NCBI GenBank assembly: GCA_947629735.1
Contig: CANREX010000007.1
Span: 1-20,542 of the forward strand
DNA from: an uncultured Clostridia bacterium
Lineage (GTDB): Bacteria > Bacillota > Clostridia > Christensenellales > Borkfalkiaceae
DNA: 20,542 bases
Direction: 5' to 3'
Part shown: in pieces, positions 7,229 to 15,747 of the stretch
Layout of the letters: each line of letters starts with the position of its first letter
Position numbering within the stretch: position 1 is the first letter of the stretch
Translations under genes and position numbers: made by a program
The notes under the pieces: model-generated
What the model was told of the DNA's origin: nothing
The model's input: the letters and a program-made list of their open reading frames with translations, nothing else
The model's database searches: none

Positions 7229-7259
7229 GCCGCGCGCCCGAATTTTTCGGGCGCGCGGC
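7229..7259 (-). terminator. 14-bp GC hairpin after the lipoprotein gene
   Basis: GCCGCGCGCCCGAA (7229-7242) pairs perfectly with 7246-7259 around a TTT loop. It begins 16 nt past the stop codon of the lipoprotein gene on the minus strand. The bases that follow on that strand (TTGCTTT) are only weakly T-rich, so termination strength is uncertain. TCAATATTGA at 7261-7270 is a further small palindrome. The rest of 7012-7275 holds only the kinase promoter. Confidence 0.65.
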
Positions 7260-7275
7260 GTCAATATTGACTGCT

Positions 7276-8427
7276 TCAATTATTCAAATCGTTGGGCTGC
7301 AAGCTGAGCGAGCTGAGCGTGTAATTTATCGTCCCCAAGCCGAACGATAAGGGCGTCGACATTTTGAGCAGTACGCTCTTTGTGGTGTTGATTTCCGCGT
7401 TCTCCACGGTGGCGTACCAATATTTGACGGAAGGTCCCGACATAGGCGTGTTCACGTTTATCCCGAGGTCTACGGCGGTGTAGCGGTAATTTTTCGCGTT
7501 TTCGCCCTCGCCCTTGTCAAAGAAAATGTAGTCGGGGTTCTCCGCACTGCACTTATCCAGCGCGTCAATCATGCCTTTCTGTTCCTCGTCCTCCGCGTTG
7601 AGCTCCACGGGTGAAGCGCATGCGGCTATAACTTCCTGCATTGCCCCGTTCTGCGGCGTGAGCACGTTGAATGTGTGATTTCCCGAAAGTGTGAAAGAAC
7701 GCACCGCCACCCTGAGCTGGCTGTTGTCGAATACCGAATAGTCGGGGTCGCTTGTAAGGCTCACCTTCTGCGTGGAAGTCTTGTCCTCGGTGAGAAGATT
7801 GTTCGTGTGGACAACGGTCGCTTCCGTGCAGGAGTAATTGTAGAAAGTTTCGTAAACGCTGTCTATCTTGACGTACGCGGCTGCAAGAATGGGCGCGTTG
7901 AGCGTGTTGGGCGCGACGTTCTTTATGTCCTGCCGCGAATAGAGGGGCTGCAAGTTGTCGCCCGCCGTGCGGAAATAGCAGATAGTCGTCACGCTGTCCT
8001 CGAATTCATACTTGTCATCGCCCTTGTCAAGCGCATATTGACCCGTCACGGAGAGGGTGGTCTTGTAGAAGTACGCGAGGTGGCGGCTGTCTTCCTGCTT
8101 TTCGGGCGCGTATCCATCGGGAAGGGAAGAGATAGACGTCCAATCGAAGTAGGTCATGCCAAACTCGGTTGAGTACGTGCCGCCGTCGTTATAGCTGACG
8201 CTGTACGTGCCGTTGTTACCCTTGGTCATACTTATTTTGTACTGCGCGACTTCCTTCATGCCCAGCCAACGCTCGGCGAAGTCTCTCTCCACCGCGGCGG
8301 AAGTGCGCGTGTTCCACGTTGCGCCCGTCACGGTCTTATAGGAAGGTTGCGCGCTTGAACAGCCCGCCAGCGCGAGCGCGCCGACAGTCACTGCGGCAAC
8401 CGCCATGATTTTCTTAAACGCTTTCAT
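7276..8427 (-). CDS. Lipoprotein of unknown function
   Basis: The 383-aa protein starts MKAFKKIMAV and has a hydrophobic segment ending in a lipobox LALAGC, so Cys23 would be lipidated and the protein held on the outer face of the membrane. The mature part is rich in Thr, Ser, Asn and Tyr with alternating polar and hydrophobic residues, which suggests a mostly beta fold. No catalytic motif or known domain was recognised. The frame runs back to a TTG at 8490, but ATG 8427 is chosen because the signal peptide begins there. No Shine-Dalgarno is present, and a -10 box ends eight bases before the ATG, so the mRNA is probably leaderless. Neighbours (a sugar kinase downstream, divergent addB upstream) give no clear functional hint. 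Confidence 0.85.
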   Translation of the reverse strand: MKAFKKIMAVAAVTVGALALAGCSSAQPSYKTVTGATWNTRTSAAVERDFAERWLGMKEVAQYKISMTKGNNGTYSVSYNDGGTYSTEFGMTYFDWTSISSLPDGYAPEKQEDSRHLAYFYKTTLSVTGQYALDKGDDKYEFEDSVTTICYFRTAGDNLQPLYSRQDIKNVAPNTLNAPILAAAYVKIDSVYETFYNYSCTEATVVHTNNLLTEDKTSTQKVSLTSDPDYSVFDNSQLRVAVRSFTLSGNHTFNVLTPQNGAMQEVIAACASPVELNAEDEEQKGMIDALDKCSAENPDYIFFDKGEGENAKNYRYTAVDLGINVNTPMSGPSVKYWYATVENAEINTTKSVLLKMSTPLSFGLGTINYTLSSLSLQPNDLNN

Positions 8428-8434
8428 AGCTATG

Positions 8435-8463
8435 ATTATATCATTATCTTCCCGAATGTGCAA
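8435..8463 (-). promoter_or_regulatory. Promoter of the lipoprotein gene, leaderless configuration
   Basis: On the minus strand, TTGCAC (8458-8463) and a consensus -10 TATAAT (8435-8440) are 17 bp apart. Seven bases separate the -10 box from the ATG at 8427, which places the expected transcription start on the start codon itself. Confidence 0.72.
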
Positions 8464-8522
8464 ACTTTTACGCGGCAATTTATTCGGCAAAATAATTATT
8501 AAGCCGCAAAATAGTCAAATTT

Positions 8523-8610
8523 TTGCCCGCCCGCGCCCGTAGCGTTGCCCGTCCGCGCCCGCTTTTCAATTCAGTCGCGCCCATTGTATTGTCCGCCCGC
8601 GAATAAAATC
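8523..8610. repeat. Degenerate 22-bp tandem repeat between divergent promoters
   Basis: TTGCCCGCCCGCGCCCG at 8523-8539 recurs as TTGCCCGTCCGCGCCCG at 8545-8561. A diverged copy keeps GCGCCC in phase in 8567-8588, and TTGTCCGCCCGCG follows at 8589-8601. The offset is 22 bp each time, about two helical turns. The array sits between the lipoprotein and addB promoters. The remaining spacer holds a second possible addB promoter (TTGACG at 8641, TATACG at 8665). Confidence 0.6.
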
Positions 8611-8696
8611 AACCCTTCCTCGGGGTTTAAGGCAGGTCGGTTGACGTCCCCGAAGGCTTTCTCATATACGCGGATAAAGTTTTGGGGAAATAACCT

Positions 8697-8724
8697 TTGA
8701 TTTTTCCCCGCGCTATGATATAAT
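8697..8724 (+). promoter_or_regulatory. Promoter of addB-addA
   Basis: TTGATT (8697-8702) and a consensus -10 TATAAT (8719-8724) are separated by 16 bp. The ATG at 8745 lies 20 nt after the -10 box, with a weak AAAGGG ribosome site at 8731-8736. Confidence 0.75.
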
Positions 8725-8744
8725 AAATCAAAAGGGCTTATTTT

Positions 8745-11700
8745 ATGGCAAAGGCTTATGTTGCGCCGATACTTTCCGCGGCGCTTAAAGTATTCAAAAA
8801 GACGGTGCGCGAGCACGAAGAGCGGGCGCGCGAAGAGGGCAAAAGGCTCGTGGTGTTCTGCGAGGACAGGCTTTCGCTCGTGGCGGAGCGCGCCATATGC
8901 GAGGAAGTGGGGGGAACTTTTTCCGTCAGCGTCTTCACGCTCTCCCGCTTTCTTGTGCAGGAAACGGGGAAGCCTTCGGAAGCGCTCACGAGCCGCGGCT
9001 CGGCTATGGCTATACGCCGCCTTATCGAGGCGAACGCGCCCGATTTGAAGCTGTTCCGCCGCCTCTCCACGCCCGACGCCGCGCAGGAGGTGTACGACAC
9101 GATCGCACTGCTGTATTCCTCGGGCGTATCCGCGGAAGATATAAGCGACGTCGACGGGGGCAGCGAGCTGTTGAAGCGCAAGCTGCACGATATTTCGCTG
9201 CTCTACAAGGGCTATTTCGATTTCCTCGCGGAGAGCGGCGCGGTGGACAGGAACGAATACCTGCGCGTTCTGCCGGATATTATCAAAGGCTCGGAAAGGA
9301 TAAAGGGCGCGGACGTGCTCTTCCTCGGGTTCAACGCGTTCACGTCCACAGTCAGGGAGTGCGTGCGCGCCGCCATGCGGACGGCGAGGGAGACGTACGG
9401 CATATTCATCGGCGACAGAAAGGGCGTGCGGCTGTATCAGAACGAGGCGCTCGCCGATTTTATCGGGGTGGCGCAAAGCCTGTGCGTGGGCGCGGAGATA
9501 GAATACGTGCCCTCATATCTTCCCGCCGAGGCGGAGCTGTTGCGGCTGAATATCTTCAACCCCGACAGCCTCAATCCGAGGCTCAAAAATGCGATTGGTA
9601 TGGATATATCCCCCGACGAATACGGCGTAAAGGACAACGCCGTGAGCGTCACGGAGGCAATGGACGAGGAGGAAGAACTCCACTTTATCGCGGCGCATAT
9701 ATTGAAGTGCGTGGCGGCGGAGGGCGTCAGACCGCACAGAATTTCCGTTATGCTTCCCGACCTGCCTCGCTATCAACCCATGCTCGAAAGGGTGTTCAAC
9801 GAATACCGAATACCCTTTTACGTGGACAGGCGTTATCCTCTCGCTCCGCACCCCGTCTGTTCGTTCGCGCTCGACTATATCTCCTGCGCGTGCGACGGAA
9901 TGAGGCTCAACACCGTTCTGGCGGTTGCGGGCAACCCGCTGTTTTGCGACAGGGAAGAGGGCGGCGCGTGCGACAGGCGGGCGATAGATTTCTTTGTGAA
10001 TTACATGCTGCGTGCGGCTTCCTCGCGCGGGGGAATAGCCCGCGCCGTAGACGAGGCGGTCTGCGCGGACATGGACAAGGGCGGCGCGGGCGGCGTGTAT
10101 GAAGCGGTGTGCGACGTGCGCGAAAAATTTTTGGCGGGCAGACGGCTCATTCCCGAAAAGGCGGACGGCGGCGAATTCTGCGCGGCAATAAGAAATCTCT
10201 TGAAAACTTTCGATATAGACAAAAAGCTCGCCGCGGACAGCGAGGACGAGTTGCTTTCAAAATACCCCTCGGCGGCGGCAATGTCGGCGCGGGCGTGCGG
10301 CGCGTTCCTGTCTGTTTTGGACGAGGCGGAAAAGCTCACCAAGGGCGAGGTGATGACGGCGCGGGCGTTTTCCAAGATATTGAAAAGCGGTCTGGCAGCG
10401 GCGGAAATTTCCCTTATTCCCCCCAAGCAAGGGGCGGTCTTTGTGGGCGACATCTCGGCGACGGCAAACGCGGGCAGCGACGTCATATTTGCCGCGGGGC
10501 TGACGGACGGAGTGCCCAAGGCTTCGCAAGATACTTCCATTTTGACCGACGGCGAACTCACGAGCGTGGAAAAATTGAGCCGCGTATCCCCCAAGATATC
10601 CCAGCTCAACAGGCGCGTGAGGGAGCTAACCGCGCTCAACGTCTGCGCGTTTTCAAAGCGGCTGTACCTCGTCTACCCGCTGCGCAGCGGCGGCGAGGAG
10701 TGTTCCCGCAGCGAGATCATAGACTACGCCTGCGCGCTGTTCAAAATAGGCGGCAAAGGCGTTTCTCCCGTGGCGGCGGGCGATGATGCGCGCGAGAGGG
10801 GGAATTTGCCCTACTACTTTTCCAATGCGCGCGCGGCGCTTGCCGAAATTTCCCAAGGGGGCGGCGACAGCGCGGTCAACAACACCTTGTACGCCCTTTT
10901 GAAAGAGGCGGGGGAGAAGGACGACGACGTCGCTCAGGCGCTCGGCGGACTCGGCGGAAATGAGAGGAGCGAAAAGAGCTTTTCGGGCGGCAAACAGCTC
11001 TACGGGAACAGGATATCGCCCACCGCGTTGGAGACGTTTTTCTCCTGCCCGTACAAGTGTTTCATGCAGCAGGGACTCAGGCTGGAAGAGCGCCCCGAGG
11101 GCGAAATCCGACCCCTCGACAGCGGCAATTTCATTCACTCGGTTCTGGAAGAGACGGCAAAGCATATGGGCGAATTTGCAGGCGCGGAGGAGTGCGCCGC
11201 GGCGGCGGAAGAGATAGCGAAAAACAAGCTCAAAGTCTCCCCGTACAAGGCGCTCGCGCAGGACGGGCGGGGGCTGTACACGGCGGAATGTCTCGTCAGG
11301 GAAGCGCGCGCTATAAGCGGCGGAATGTATTCCCAGCTCGCCCATTCTTCATTTAAAATAAGCGGCACGGAAGAGGTCTGTTCCATCTCGCTCGGCGACG
11401 GTTTTTCGGTGGGCGGAAGGATAGACAGAATAGATTCGTGCGGGGATATTGTGCGGGTAATCGACTATAAGACGGGTTATCACGACAACAGCGCGGAGAG
11501 CTATTACATGGGGCTCAAACTGCAATTACCGCTGTATCTGAGCGCGGCGGCGGAGGGCAAACGCGCGGCGGGCGCGTACTACTTCCCCGCAAAGATAGAG
11601 TATTCTTCGCGCGCGGAAAATACGTTCTGTCTGAAAGGTTTTATGGACGGCAGCGCGGATATCGTAAAGCTCTCCGACGACGGCGTGCAGGACAAGCAGA

Positions 11701-11993
11701 GGAGCGCATACGTGGACGCCTACCTGAACGGCAGAAAGATAGAAGGCGCGATGGAAAGAGAGGAATTCTCCTACTTTTTAAACTATTCCCGCTACATTGC
11801 GCAGAGCGGCGCGGAGAGCATGACGGGCGGATACGTTTCGCCCTCGCCTACGGGCGGGGTGTGCAAGCGCTGCCCCTATTCGGGCTGCTGCGCTTACGAC
11901 TGCGAATCGGACGGCGAGAGGGAGCTGAAAAAGGTCAACTGTTCCGCCGTGGCCGAGATAGCGCGCGCCCGCAAGGGCAAGGAGGGCGACTGA
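8745..11993 (+). CDS. addB: ATP-dependent helicase-nuclease subunit AddB (RexB-like N-terminus)
   Basis: A 1082-aa partner of AddA in the heterodimeric helicase-nuclease that resects double-strand breaks and loads recombinase. Seen: a C-terminal RecB-type nuclease domain with His798 (FIHSVLEE), Asp894 (GGRIDRID) and the Asp907-Tyr-Lys909 pair in VIDYKTG; and the four-cysteine iron-sulphur pattern of AddB, with Cys768 or Cys772 in FFSCPYKCF and C-x2-C-x5-C at 1040, 1043 and 1049. The helicase-like N-terminal half lacks a Walker A motif: the first residues are MAKAYVAPILSA with no GxxGxGK[ST], as in streptococcal RexB. It therefore probably does not hydrolyse ATP and acts as the Chi-scanning and nuclease subunit. 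The gene ends one base before addA; AAGGAGGG at 11979-11986 serves addA. Confidence 0.93.
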   Translation: MAKAYVAPILSAALKVFKKTVREHEERAREEGKRLVVFCEDRLSLVAERAICEEVGGTFSVSVFTLSRFLVQETGKPSEALTSRGSAMAIRRLIEANAPDLKLFRRLSTPDAAQEVYDTIALLYSSGVSAEDISDVDGGSELLKRKLHDISLLYKGYFDFLAESGAVDRNEYLRVLPDIIKGSERIKGADVLFLGFNAFTSTVRECVRAAMRTARETYGIFIGDRKGVRLYQNEALADFIGVAQSLCVGAEIEYVPSYLPAEAELLRLNIFNPDSLNPRLKNAIGMDISPDEYGVKDNAVSVTEAMDEEEELHFIAAHILKCVAAEGVRPHRISVMLPDLPRYQPMLERVFNEYRIPFYVDRRYPLAPHPVCSFALDYISCACDGMRLNTVLAVAGNPLFCDREEGGACDRRAIDFFVNYMLRAASSRGGIARAVDEAVCADMDKGGAGGVYEAVCDVREKFLAGRRLIPEKADGGEFCAAIRNLLKTFDIDKKLAADSEDELLSKYPSAAAMSARACGAFLSVLDEAEKLTKGEVMTARAFSKILKSGLAAAEISLIPPKQGAVFVGDISATANAGSDVIFAAGLTDGVPKASQDTSILTDGELTSVEKLSRVSPKISQLNRRVRELTALNVCAFSKRLYLVYPLRSGGEECSRSEIIDYACALFKIGGKGVSPVAAGDDARERGNLPYYFSNARAALAEISQGGGDSAVNNTLYALLKEAGEKDDDVAQALGGLGGNERSEKSFSGGKQLYGNRISPTALETFFSCPYKCFMQQGLRLEERPEGEIRPLDSGNFIHSVLEETAKHMGEFAGAEECAAAAEEIAKNKLKVSPYKALAQDGRGLYTAECLVREARAISGGMYSQLAHSSFKISGTEEVCSISLGDGFSVGGRIDRIDSCGDIVRVIDYKTGYHDNSAESYYMGLKLQLPLYLSAAAEGKRAAGAYYFPAKIEYSSRAENTFCLKGFMDGSADIVKLSDDGVQDKQRSAYVDAYLNGRKIEGAMEREEFSYFLNYSRYIAQSGAESMTGGYVSPSPTGGVCKRCPYSGCCAYDCESDGERELKKVNCSAVAEIARARKGKEGD

Positions 11994-11994
11994 T

Positions 11995-14900
11995 ATGGCG
12001 TTCACTTCCGAACAAACGCGCGCGGTGCAGGCGCGAGGAAAAGTGCTCGTCTCGGCTTCGGCGGGGGCGGGCAAGACGACGGTCATGATAAAGCGGCTCG
12101 CCGATATTTTGTGCGCGGGGGCAAGTCTCGACAACGTTCTCGCCGTGACGTTTACCAAAAAAGCCGCGGCTAATATGAAAGAAAAACTGCGCTCGGAGCT
12201 CGTCTCCCGCCTGTCCGAATGCGGCGAGGCTGCCCGCGAAAACATACGGCAGCAACTCGGCAAGATAAACGCGGCGGACATCTCCACGATACATTCCTTC
12301 TGCGCCCGGCTCGTGCGGACGTACTTCTACGCGTTCGACGGCGTTGACGCGTCGTTCGAGATACTCGCGGGGGAAGCGGAGACGGCGGAGCTGCGTTCCC
12401 GCGCGATGGACAACCTGTTCGACAGGTTATACGGCAAAGGCGACGTCCCCGCGGACGAAAAATTTCTGTACGTCGTGGAAAGGTTGAAGAAAAAGCGCAG
12501 CGATATTTCCGTGCGCGAGGCGGTGCTGCGCGCCTACGACAGGCTGAGGATAGAGCCCGACTACGAGAGCGTCGCCGCCCGCTGCGAAAGCGCTTTTTCG
12601 CGGGAAGGGTTTGAAAAAGTCTGCGCCTGCCTCGGCTCGGCGATAGGTCGGCGGTGCGCCTTTTACGCGGCGGAAGTAGACAAGTTTTCCCGCACGCTCA
12701 ACTTTTCCTCCTGCGCCGATATGTATTTTGCCGTGCTCGACGACATGCGCGAAAATTTTGCGGCGGTGGCGGAAAAGGAGGACGTCTTCGCCCGAAGCGA
12801 AAAGCTGACGCTTTTAACCAAGCCGCGCGTGAGAGAGGAAAACGCCGCCGCGGACGCCAAATTCGCGGAGTTTTCCAAGGCGATGAAAAAGCGGTACGAA
12901 AACCTCTTCCGCGACATAAAAACGCGGGAAGAAGAGTGGGAAGCGTTTGAAGAAAGCGGACGTCTCGCCCGCGCGTTTACCGACCTCGTTTTGCAATTCG
13001 ACAGGGAATATGCCGCGGTGAAACGCGAAGAGAGCGTGCTCGACTACGGCGATTTGGAGCAGCTTGCCTATCGCCTCGTGTGCGGCGGGGGCGATGTCGC
13101 GGCGGAGATAAAGAAGCAGATAAACGGCAAATATTCTTTCGTTTTCGTGGACGAATATCAGGACGTCAACCCCATACAGGACGCGATTATCAACGCGGTC
13201 GCGGGCGGGGATTTATTCAAGGTGGGGGACGTCAAACAGGCTATTTACGGCTTCCGCGGCAGCCGCTCGCACTTCTTCGCGGGGCAGCTGAAAAAGGCGG
13301 CGGAAGAGGACGGCTGCGTCATTCTTCCCCACAACTTCCGCTCTTCGGGCGCGGTGGTGGACGCCGTCAACGAGCTGTTTTCCGCGATCATGACCCCCTC
13401 GGTCTGCGGCTTCGATTACATAAAAGAGGGGCACGCGATGATAAGCGGCAACCAAATTGACGAAGCCTGCGAAAATTCGGTTGACGTCTCCCGCGGCGAT
13501 AATAAAACCGCACAAAACGGCGCTGGGGAAATCTCCCACGGCGATAATAAAAATGCTCGCGGCGATAATAAAACCGCTCGCGGCGAGGCGTGCCTTTGCG
13601 TGTTCGAGGACGTCGGGGAGCAGGCGACTGCGCCCGTCGGGGTGTATTCGATAGTTGACGAATTGCCCGCGTATTCGCCGCCCGACGCGAAGTGCAACGC
13701 GATAAAAAAACTTATTGACGAGCTGCTTCGCAGCGAGATTTACGATTCCCGACAAAAGCGCATGCGCCCCGTTCAACAGGGGGATATATGCGTATTAACG
13801 CGCAAAAAGAACAAAAAAAGCGTGGCGGAATTGGAGCGCGCTCTCCTCGCGGAAGGTTACAGGGTGGACGGCGCTTCGGAAGCCAACGTCTGCGATTTTC
13901 CCTACGTAAGGCGGCTGGTGGACGTCCTCTCGTATATCGATAATTCCGAACAGGACATCGCCTTGGTCTCCGCGCTTTTATCACCCTTGGGCGAGATGAA
14001 CGAAGACGACCTCGCTGCAATTCGGGTATACGGGGGAGTGGGGAGAGAAGCCCCGCCGTTCAGGCGCTGCGCGGAAAAATACGCCCGCGAAAACGACGAT
14101 AAGATAGCCCGCCGCCTGCGCGCGTTTTACGGCGAATGCGCGCGGCTGAAAAGGCTTTCCTCGGTGGTCGGGGCGGCGCGCCTTATCGACGAGATTATAT
14201 CAAAGGGCGGGTTCGTAACCCGATATCTATCGGGCGAAAAACTCGCCGCGGTCAGGCGGCTTCAACGCGAGGCATACTCGGCGGGCGGGGAGCTTTCCTT
14301 AAACGCATTCCTCGCCAAGCTCAAAGCGGCGCAGTACAAGGTCGGCTCGCCCCTGCCCCCGTCCTCGGACAGCATAAAGATTATGACTATGCACGCGTCC
14401 AAAGGGCTGGAATTCCCCGTGGTTATCATAAGCGACATCTCCGCGGGCTTCGGCGGGGACGACAGGGGGGATATGCCATACGACGAGCAGTTCGGCTTTG
14501 CACCCATGCGCTACGACCCCGAGCGGCGGGTCGCGGGGAGCACGGTCCTCAGAAAACTGTGCAAAATGCGGGCGGACGCCGAGGAGCTCAAAAACGAAGT
14601 CAACCTGTTCTACGTCGCCTGCACGCGCGCGCAAAACAGCCTGTATATCATGTGCCGCGGCGGAAATAAGTACGACGAGGCGGGGACTATCACGGCTTCC
14701 CGCTATGCCGACCTGTTCGACCAAAACGGACTGAAAAATATTGTTAAACGGCACATATGTGCCGACGAATGTGAAAAATCGGAGGACGTCGACGCGGGCG
14801 GCGCGCTCATTTTCGATGGCTTAAAGGACGAAAGTTTATATTCCGAGCTCTCCGCGACGTTCGGCGCGCGCATATGCGGCGGGGATACTTCCCTGCCCGT

Positions 14901-15561
14901 GAAGAGTTCGGCGACCAAGATACTCGGGCTCACCGCCGAGGACGAAATTCACCCCGTGCTGTTCGAGGAAACCGACGAGAGCGAGACCTCTTCGGGCGTT
15001 GCCGCGGGGCTTGCCTATCACGCGTTTTTACAGCATTGCGACTTTTCCGTACGCGATATCGCGGGGATAAAAGCCGAACTCAAATCGCTTTTGGACTGCG
15101 GGAAAATTTCCGAAGAATACTTCGCGCTTCTCGACGGGACGCAGCTCGCGCGCATACTCTCGCTGCCCCGATTCAAGGGTATTGAAAATTGCGAAATTTA
15201 CCGTGAGCGGGAGTTTCTGTTCTCGCTCTCTTCCGCGGAATATTCCGCCCTCGCGCACAGCGGGGGTAAGGCGAGCGGCGGCGGGGAAGTCAACGCGACC
15301 GAAAGGGGAGACGTGGGTTCGGTCATAATTCAGGGCGCGATAGACCTGCTCGCCGTGTGGCGGGAGAACGGGGTCGTCGCGGGCGCGGACATAATCGACT
15401 ACAAGTATTCCGGGCGCAGCGACGGCGCGCTCGAAGAAAAATATTCGGCGCAGCTTTCGCTGTATCAAAAGGCGGTCGCCCGCATTTACAAACTCCCCGA
15501 GGACAAGGTGACGCGTACTATAATAAATATACGCGCGTGCAGCGAAATTCCCCTTGATTAA
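11995..15561 (+). CDS. addA: ATP-dependent helicase-nuclease subunit AddA (UvrD/Rep superfamily 1)
   Basis: A 1188-aa 3'-to-5' SF1A helicase with a C-terminal nuclease domain, the motor of AddAB. Seen: Walker A SAGAGKT with Lys27, motif Ia VTFTKKAA, Walker B DEYQD at 386-390, motif III GDVKQAIYGFRGS, motif IV HNFRSS, motif V MTMHASKGLEFP, motif VI LFYVACTRA, and nuclease residues Asp1117 (GAIDLLAV) and Asp1135-Tyr-Lys1137 (IIDYKYS). The length is close to the usual 1200-1250 aa. Two atypical low-complexity stretches interrupt it: residues about 500-532, built of GDNK repeats just after motif IV, and about 1088-1108, Gly/Ser-rich before the nuclease core. Both keep the frame. It is translated from the addB transcript. 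No clear terminator follows, only a weak GCGGCTT/AAGCCGC stem at 15639-15661. Confidence 0.95.
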   Translation: MAFTSEQTRAVQARGKVLVSASAGAGKTTVMIKRLADILCAGASLDNVLAVTFTKKAAANMKEKLRSELVSRLSECGEAARENIRQQLGKINAADISTIHSFCARLVRTYFYAFDGVDASFEILAGEAETAELRSRAMDNLFDRLYGKGDVPADEKFLYVVERLKKKRSDISVREAVLRAYDRLRIEPDYESVAARCESAFSREGFEKVCACLGSAIGRRCAFYAAEVDKFSRTLNFSSCADMYFAVLDDMRENFAAVAEKEDVFARSEKLTLLTKPRVREENAAADAKFAEFSKAMKKRYENLFRDIKTREEEWEAFEESGRLARAFTDLVLQFDREYAAVKREESVLDYGDLEQLAYRLVCGGGDVAAEIKKQINGKYSFVFVDEYQDVNPIQDAIINAVAGGDLFKVGDVKQAIYGFRGSRSHFFAGQLKKAAEEDGCVILPHNFRSSGAVVDAVNELFSAIMTPSVCGFDYIKEGHAMISGNQIDEACENSVDVSRGDNKTAQNGAGEISHGDNKNARGDNKTARGEACLCVFEDVGEQATAPVGVYSIVDELPAYSPPDAKCNAIKKLIDELLRSEIYDSRQKRMRPVQQGDICVLTRKKNKKSVAELERALLAEGYRVDGASEANVCDFPYVRRLVDVLSYIDNSEQDIALVSALLSPLGEMNEDDLAAIRVYGGVGREAPPFRRCAEKYARENDDKIARRLRAFYGECARLKRLSSVVGAARLIDEIISKGGFVTRYLSGEKLAAVRRLQREAYSAGGELSLNAFLAKLKAAQYKVGSPLPPSSDSIKIMTMHASKGLEFPVVIISDISAGFGGDDRGDMPYDEQFGFAPMRYDPERRVAGSTVLRKLCKMRADAEELKNEVNLFYVACTRAQNSLYIMCRGGNKYDEAGTITASRYADLFDQNGLKNIVKRHICADECEKSEDVDAGGALIFDGLKDESLYSELSATFGARICGGDTSLPVKSSATKILGLTAEDEIHPVLFEETDESETSSGVAAGLAYHAFLQHCDFSVRDIAGIKAELKSLLDCGKISEEYFALLDGTQLARILSLPRFKGIENCEIYREREFLFSLSSAEYSALAHSGGKASGGGEVNATERGDVGSVIIQGAIDLLAVWRENGVVAGADIIDYKYSGRSDGALEEKYSAQLSLYQKAVARIYKLPEDKVTRTIINIRACSEIPLD
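13492..13590 (+). repeat. 21-bp in-frame repeats inside addA
   Basis: A 21-bp unit coding RGDNKTA occurs at 13492-13512, 13537-13557 (coding HGDNKNA) and 13558-13578, with a truncated fourth copy (RGEA) starting at 13579. Copies 2 and 3 are directly tandem and share the DNA core GGCGATAATAAAA. The period is a multiple of three, so gain or loss of units leaves AddA in frame. Confidence 0.85.
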
Positions 15562-15702
15562 AAGAAGAGGTGCGTGGAAGTCGCCCGGATTTTGCCGCAT
15601 GCCGAGGAGGCGGGCGGAAGTCGCTTTAAATATTGGGGGCGGCTTGACGGGGGGAAGCCGCGCACCGTATAAAAGCCGACAAAATTTTCATAGATACGCC
15701 AA

Positions 15703-15739
15703 TATACCCCCGTTACCGCGGTCGCTGCGGGGGTATAAT
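15703..15739 (+). promoter_or_regulatory. Promoter with overlapping 10-bp inverted repeat, upstream of the membrane protein gene
   Basis: A consensus -10 TATAAT (15734-15739) ends eight bases before the ATG at 15748, and no Shine-Dalgarno is present. The -35 region is poor. TATACCCCCG (15703-15712) and CGGGGGTATA (15728-15737) form a perfect inverted repeat whose right arm overlaps the -10 box; ACCGCGGT is a nested palindrome at 15715-15722. This could be an operator or an RNA hairpin of the addA transcript. The rest of 15562-15702 shows no gene; a short direct repeat around GGAAGTCGC (about 15576 and 15616) was noted. Confidence 0.6.
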
Positions 15740-15747
15740 CAATCCGT

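Noticed and set aside
7016..7279. An 87-codon minus-strand frame between the lipoprotein and kinase genes
   Set aside because: It spans the GC hairpin and the kinase promoter and has no ribosome site or convincing protein character.
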